Origin: Enhygromyxa salina
GTDB taxonomy: Bacteria > Myxococcota_A > Polyangia > Nannocystales > Nannocystaceae
Reading direction: 5' to 3'
NCBI RefSeq assembly: GCF_002994615.1
Contig: NZ_PVNK01000188.1
Span: 1 to 60,366 of the forward strand
DNA length: 60,366 nucleotides
In this document: one piece after another, positions 56,435 through 60,366 of the stretch
Numbering within the stretch: position 1 is the first letter of the stretch
How the letters are laid out: the number at the start of each line of letters is the position of its first letter
Notes under the pieces: generated by a model
Told to the model about the DNA's origin: nothing
Database searches by the model: none
The model's input: the letters and a program-made list of their open reading frames with translations, nothing else
Position numbers and translations under genes: made by a program

Positions 56435-59400
56435 ATGAAGATCAGCCGTCTCTTCACCCGCACGACCGAGCGCCCCTACGAGGGCATCGACTTCGAAGCC
56501 CGTAGCTCCCGCATCACCAACCCCGACGGGTCGCTGGTGTTCGAGGCCAACGACATCCAGGTCCCCCGGGGCTGGTCGCAGGTCGCCGTCGACATCCTCG
56601 CCCAGAAGTACTTCCGCCGCGCCGGGGTCCCGGCCGCGCTGCGCCGGGTGCCCGAAGAGGGCGTGCCCGAGTGGCTGTGGCGCAGCGAGCCCGACGAGGC
56701 CGCGCTCGCCGAGCTGCCCGAGGCCGAGCGCTACACCGGCGAGCGCGATGGCCGTCAGGTGTTCGAGCGCCTCGCCGGCTGCTGGACCTACTGGGGCTTC
56801 AAGCACGGCTACTTCTCCGGGGACGAAGGCGAAGACGAGGTCCACGCCCGGGCCTTCTTCGACGAGATGGTCACGATGCTCGCGAGCCAGCGGGCCGCGC
56901 CCAACAGCCCGCAGTGGTTCAACACCGGGCTCCACTGGGCCTACGGCATCGCCGGTCCGGCCCAGGGGCACTTCTACTGTGACCCCGACAGCGGCGAGCT
57001 GCTCAAGTCGACCAACGCCTACGAGCACCCCCAGCCCCACGCGTGCTTCATCCAGGGCGTCGCCGACGACCTCGTCGGCGACAGCGGGATCATGGATCTG
57101 TGGGTCCGCGAGGCCCGGCTGTTCAAGTACGGCTCGGGCACCGGGTCCAACTTCTCGCGGATCCGCGGCGAGGGGGAGCCGCTGTCTGGCGGCGGCCGCT
57201 CGAGCGGCCTGATGAGCTTCCTGCGCATCGGCGATCGGGCCGCGGGCGCGATCAAGAGCGGCGGCACGACCCGGCGCGCGGCCAAGATGGTCGTCGTCGA
57301 CATCGACCACCCCGACGTCGAGGCCTACATCGACTGGAAGGTCGTCGAGGAGCAGAAGGTCGCGGCCCTCGTCACCGGCTCGCGCCTGTGCAACGAGCAC
57401 CTCAACCAGATCATCCGCGCCTGCCACGTGACCGACGCCGAGCTCGCGCCGAAGGAGCGCTTCGACCCGCGCAAGAACGGGCCGCTGCGCAAGGCGATCA
57501 AGCGGGCGCGCAAGGTCCAGATCGCCGAGAACTACATCCAGCGCGCGATCCAGCTGGCCAAGCAGGGCGCCCGCGAGATCGAGTTCCCCGAGTACACGAC
57601 CGGCTGGGACTCCGACTCCTACGGGACCGTCTCGGGCCAAAACTCCAACAACTCGGTCCGGGTCGTCGACGGCTTCCTCCACGCGGTCGAGGACGACGGG
57701 ACCTGGGATCTGACCCGCCGGACCGACGGCAAGGTCAGCCGCACGCTGCGGGCCAGCGAGCTGTGGGACAAGATCGCCTACTCGGCGTGGAGCTGCGCCG
57801 ACCCCGGCCTCCAGTTCGACACCACGATCAACGACTGGCACACCTGCCCGGCCGACGGACGGATCAACGCGAGCAACCCCTGCTCCGAGTACATGTTCCT
57901 CGACGACACGGCCTGCAACCTCGCGTCGCTGAACCTGATGAAATTCGTCGAGTCGGGCGGCGCCAGCGACGGTGATCTCGACGTCGACGCGATCCAGCAC
58001 GCCTGCCGGCTGTGGACGATCGCGCTCGAGGTCTCGGTCCTGATGGCCCAGTTCCCGAGCCCGCAGATCGCCGAGCTCAGCTACAAATTCCGGACCCTCG
58101 GGCTCGGCTACGCCAACCTCGGGACCTACTTCATGGTCCGCGGCGTGCCCTACGACTCCGAGCAGGCCGTCGCGATCTGCGGCGGCGTCACGGCGCTGAT
58201 GACCGGGGTCTGCTACGCGACCTCGGCCGAGCTCGCCGCCGAGCACGGGCCCTTCGCCGGCTACGCCGACAACCGCGACTCGATGCTCCGGGTCATCCGC
58301 AACCACCGGCGCGCGGCCTACGACGTGCCGCGCTCGGAGTACGAGTCGCTCGCGATCGCGCCCAAGGGCATCGACTCGCGGACCTGCCCGAACTACCTGC
58401 TGCGCGCCGCCCAGGGCGCGTGGGACGAGGCCCTCCAGCGCGGCGAGAAGAGCGGCTACCGCAACGCCCAGGTCACCGTGATCGCCCCGACCGGGACGAT
58501 CGGCCTGGTCATGGACTGCGACACGACCGGGATCGAGCCCGACTTCGCGCTCGTCAAGTTCAAGAAGCTCGCCGGCGGCGGCTACTTCAAGATCATCAAC
58601 CAGTCGGTGCCCGGCGCCCTCGCCAGGCTCGGCTACACCGACAGCCAGATCGAGGACATCGTGCGCTACTGCAAGGGCGCCGGGACCCTCGCAGGCTCGC
58701 CGACGATCACCCACGCCGACCTCAAGGCCAAGGGCTTCAGCCAGGCGCTGATCGACCGCGTCGAGTCCGAGCTCGCCCAGGCCTTCGAGCTCTCGTTCGC
58801 GTTCAACCGCTACACCCTCGGCGACGAGTTCTGCCGCGAGACCCTCGGCTTCTCCGACGCGCAGCTGTCGAACCCCGCCTTCGACATGCTCGGCGCGCTC
58901 GGGTTCTCGGCCGACGACGTGCAAAAGGCCAACGACTGGGTCTGCGGGACGATGACCGTCGAGGGCGCGCCGCACCTACGCGACGAGCACCTCCCCGTGT
59001 TCGACTGCGCCAACCGCTGCGGCCGCTACGGGACCCGCTTCATCCGCCCGATGGCCCACGTCTACATGATGGCCGCGGCTCAGCCCTTCCTCTCGGGCGC
59101 GATCTCCAAGACGATCAACATGCCCGGCGAGGCCACGATCGAGGACGTCAAGAGCGTCTACATGGCCTCGTGGAAGCTGTGCGTGAAGGCGATCGCGCTG
59201 TACCGCGACGGCAGCAAGCTCAGCCAGCCGCTGTCGGCCTCGATCGTCGACGACATCAGCGACGATCTCGATCATGAGGATGAGGCCGACGGCTACCGGG
59301 CTCCGGCCGCGAGCAGCCAGCCCCAGGTGATCGAGAAGGTCACCGAGCGCATCGTCCACCGCTACCTGGCCAAGCGTCGGCGGATGCCCGACCGCCGGGC

Positions 59401-60193
59401 GGGCTACACCCAAAAGGCCGTGATCGGCGGGCACAAGGTCTACGTGCACACCGGCGAGTATCAAGATGGCACGCTCGGTGAGATCTTCATCGACATGCAC
59501 AAGGAGGGCGCCGCCTTCCGCTCGCTGATGAACTGCTTTGCGATCGCGATCAGCCTCGGCCTTCAGTATGGCGTGCCGCTCGAGGAGTACGTCGAGGCCT
59601 TCGTGTTCACGCGCTTCGAGCCCAACGGCATGGTCACCGGCCACCCCAACGTGAAGATGTCGACCTCGATCATCGACTACATCTTTCGCGAGCTGGCGAT
59701 CTCCTACCTCGGCCGGACCGACCTCGCCCACGTCCTGCCTCAGGATCTCGCGCCCGACTCGACCGGCGGCGAGGAGGTCGAGTACCGCGACGAGGAGGTC
59801 GTGTCCGAGCGCGTCGTGACCCCCGGTCCGCTCAAGCTGACCACCGACATGCCCCGGACCGCGCACCTGTTCGTCAGCGACGCGGCCCAGGGCAAGATCG
59901 AGGTCGAAGATCGCACCGCTGCTGGGGGCTCGGCCGGGTTCGGCGCGGTCACGGCCGGAGCCCCCGCGAGCGGGGCTGCGAGCGGGGCCGTGGTGAACGC
60001 CAACGGCAACGGGGGCAAGAGCGGGCGCCAGGCCGAGCTCGAGGCCCAGGCTGCGCTCGGCGAGCAAGTCCGCCGGGCGCGGATGCAGGGCTACGAGGGT
60101 GACGCCTGCGACGCCTGCGGCAGCTTCACGCTGGTCCGCAACGGCTCATGCATGAAATGCATGAGCTGCGGCGGCACCTCCGGGTGTAGTTAG
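56435..60193 (+). CDS. nrdJ: Adenosylcobalamin-dependent (class II) ribonucleotide reductase
   Basis: A 1252-residue enzyme that reduces ribonucleotides to deoxyribonucleotides with B12 as radical source. The ATG at 56435 is chosen because MKISRLFTRTTERPY is the expected N-terminus; the upstream frame is noncoding. Active-site motifs are HACFIQG, the NPCSEYMF segment with Cys/Glu, and APTGTIGLVMDCDTTG near residue 690. A TSCPD domain (about 990-1110) and a C-terminal zinc-like Cys cluster (CDACGSF...CMKCMSCGG) complete the usual order. Length is typical. The gene is isolated and flanked downstream by the family A repeat. Confidence 0.97.
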   Translation: MKISRLFTRTTERPYEGIDFEARSSRITNPDGSLVFEANDIQVPRGWSQVAVDILAQKYFRRAGVPAALRRVPEEGVPEWLWRSEPDEAALAELPEAERYTGERDGRQVFERLAGCWTYWGFKHGYFSGDEGEDEVHARAFFDEMVTMLASQRAAPNSPQWFNTGLHWAYGIAGPAQGHFYCDPDSGELLKSTNAYEHPQPHACFIQGVADDLVGDSGIMDLWVREARLFKYGSGTGSNFSRIRGEGEPLSGGGRSSGLMSFLRIGDRAAGAIKSGGTTRRAAKMVVVDIDHPDVEAYIDWKVVEEQKVAALVTGSRLCNEHLNQIIRACHVTDAELAPKERFDPRKNGPLRKAIKRARKVQIAENYIQRAIQLAKQGAREIEFPEYTTGWDSDSYGTVSGQNSNNSVRVVDGFLHAVEDDGTWDLTRRTDGKVSRTLRASELWDKIAYSAWSCADPGLQFDTTINDWHTCPADGRINASNPCSEYMFLDDTACNLASLNLMKFVESGGASDGDLDVDAIQHACRLWTIALEVSVLMAQFPSPQIAELSYKFRTLGLGYANLGTYFMVRGVPYDSEQAVAICGGVTALMTGVCYATSAELAAEHGPFAGYADNRDSMLRVIRNHRRAAYDVPRSEYESLAIAPKGIDSRTCPNYLLRAAQGAWDEALQRGEKSGYRNAQVTVIAPTGTIGLVMDCDTTGIEPDFALVKFKKLAGGGYFKIINQSVPGALARLGYTDSQIEDIVRYCKGAGTLAGSPTITHADLKAKGFSQALIDRVESELAQAFELSFAFNRYTLGDEFCRETLGFSDAQLSNPAFDMLGALGFSADDVQKANDWVCGTMTVEGAPHLRDEHLPVFDCANRCGRYGTRFIRPMAHVYMMAAAQPFLSGAISKTINMPGEATIEDVKSVYMASWKLCVKAIALYRDGSKLSQPLSASIVDDISDDLDHEDEADGYRAPAASSQPQVIEKVTERIVHRYLAKRRRMPDRRAGYTQKAVIGGHKVYVHTGEYQDGTLGEIFIDMHKEGAAFRSLMNCFAIAISLGLQYGVPLEEYVEAFVFTRFEPNGMVTGHPNVKMSTSIIDYIFRELAISYLGRTDLAHVLPQDLAPDSTGGEEVEYRDEEVVSERVVTPGPLKLTTDMPRTAHLFVSDAAQGKIEVEDRTAAGGSAGFGAVTAGAPASGAASGAVVNANGNGGKSGRQAELEAQAALGEQVRRARMQGYEGDACDACGSFTLVRNGSCMKCMSCGGTSGCS

Positions 60194-60366
60194 TTTAGAC
60201 CCCCCCGACCGTCAGCGACTCTGCCACGCACGGCCGCAGGCGGCCGGTCGGTCGGTCGCTGCGCTCCCTCCCTCGGTGGGCTGGGATGCGCTTCGCCGTG
60301 GTCTGCGTGGCCCCCTAAAAGGGGGCTCGTTTAGACTCCCCGACCGTCAGCGACTCTGCCACGCAC
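60194..60366. repeat. Family A repeats, inverted relative to the left end
   Basis: A full unit and the start of a second (period 136) begin with tttagac at 60194 and 60330. The unit has the GCCCCC-like hairpin and gccacgcacggccgc core of the left-end array in reverse orientation. The sequence stops inside the second unit. Confidence 0.9.

Noticed and set aside
55060..56463. 467-residue version of the winged-helix gene
   Set aside because: The N-terminal part is low complexity, with no conserved start; the ATG at 55596 leads directly into the compact domain.
56354..58975. 873-residue minus-strand frame over nrdJ
   Set aside because: Antisense shadow of a strongly conserved enzyme.
60194..60366. 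A composite transposon bounded by the inverted family A repeats
   Set aside because: No transposase is encoded anywhere in the window and the flanked region has ordinary core genes.

Overview
The window is GC-rich (about 70%) with strongly G/C-ending codons. It is dense with predicted lipoproteins (at least seven), a eukaryotic-type Ser/Thr kinase with a sensor tail, an SNF2/SWIM helicase, a WGR/leucine-rich-repeat protein and a B12-dependent ribonucleotide reductase. This mix, together with several short dispersed repeat families, suggests a large-genome member of the Myxococcota, possibly a Nannocystineae relative; that placement is inference. Both ends lie inside copies of the same ~135-bp repeat in opposite orientation, so the window is probably an assembled contig that broke at repeats.

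Layout. 1-3.2 kb: tandem repeats, a small membrane protein and a protein with six zinc-ribbon-like units interrupted by an 18-bp tandem repeat. 3.2-11 kb: a membrane protein, an acyl-CoA dehydrogenase, an IF-2 gene outside the usual nusA-infB-rbfA context, a beta-lactamase-fold lipoprotein, a small membrane protein and an RsmC-like rRNA methyltransferase. 11-17.8 kb: SNF2/SWIM helicase, a hypothetical protein, a large lipoprotein and a MocA-like nucleotidyltransferase. 17.8-23.8 kb is accessory: a membrane-anchored DUF4041/GIY-YIG-like protein, an unknown protein, a SRAP-domain protein, a GT-C membrane glycosyltransferase with a duplicated 5' fragment beside it, and a sigma-factor-like remnant. 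23.8-29.4 kb: XdhC, a lipoprotein and a heterodimeric ABC exporter. 29.5-31.1 kb: an atypical, AT-richer, translationally coupled pair of a RelA/SpoT-like synthetase and a two-helix membrane protein. 31-35.6 kb: a sirtuin lacking the zinc cysteines, SerA, and an iron-storage pair (Bfd and bacterioferritin) with Fur-like boxes. 35.7-44.5 kb: Ser/Thr kinase, Maf/YceF, lipoprotein, WGR-LRR protein and histidine degradation (hutU-hutI). 44.5-55 kb: small proteins, an S9 peptidase, a giant membrane protein and an MMPL/RND transporter. 55-60.2 kb: a winged-helix protein, a long regulatory intergenic region with a DnaA box and paired NrdR-like boxes, and nrdJ.

The two most distinctive things are a 166-bp mobile-looking element (four copies) whose CTAG termini form the TAG stop codons of five neighbouring genes, and the RelA/SpoT-plus-membrane-protein gene pair, which resembles a toxin or defence module but is not a type I can name. 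Several catalytic-residue substitutions (SRAP Glu to Val, sirtuin zinc site absent, degenerate ABC site, MocA Asp to Glu) are recorded separately. Functions are assigned by eye from motifs; no database search was run.
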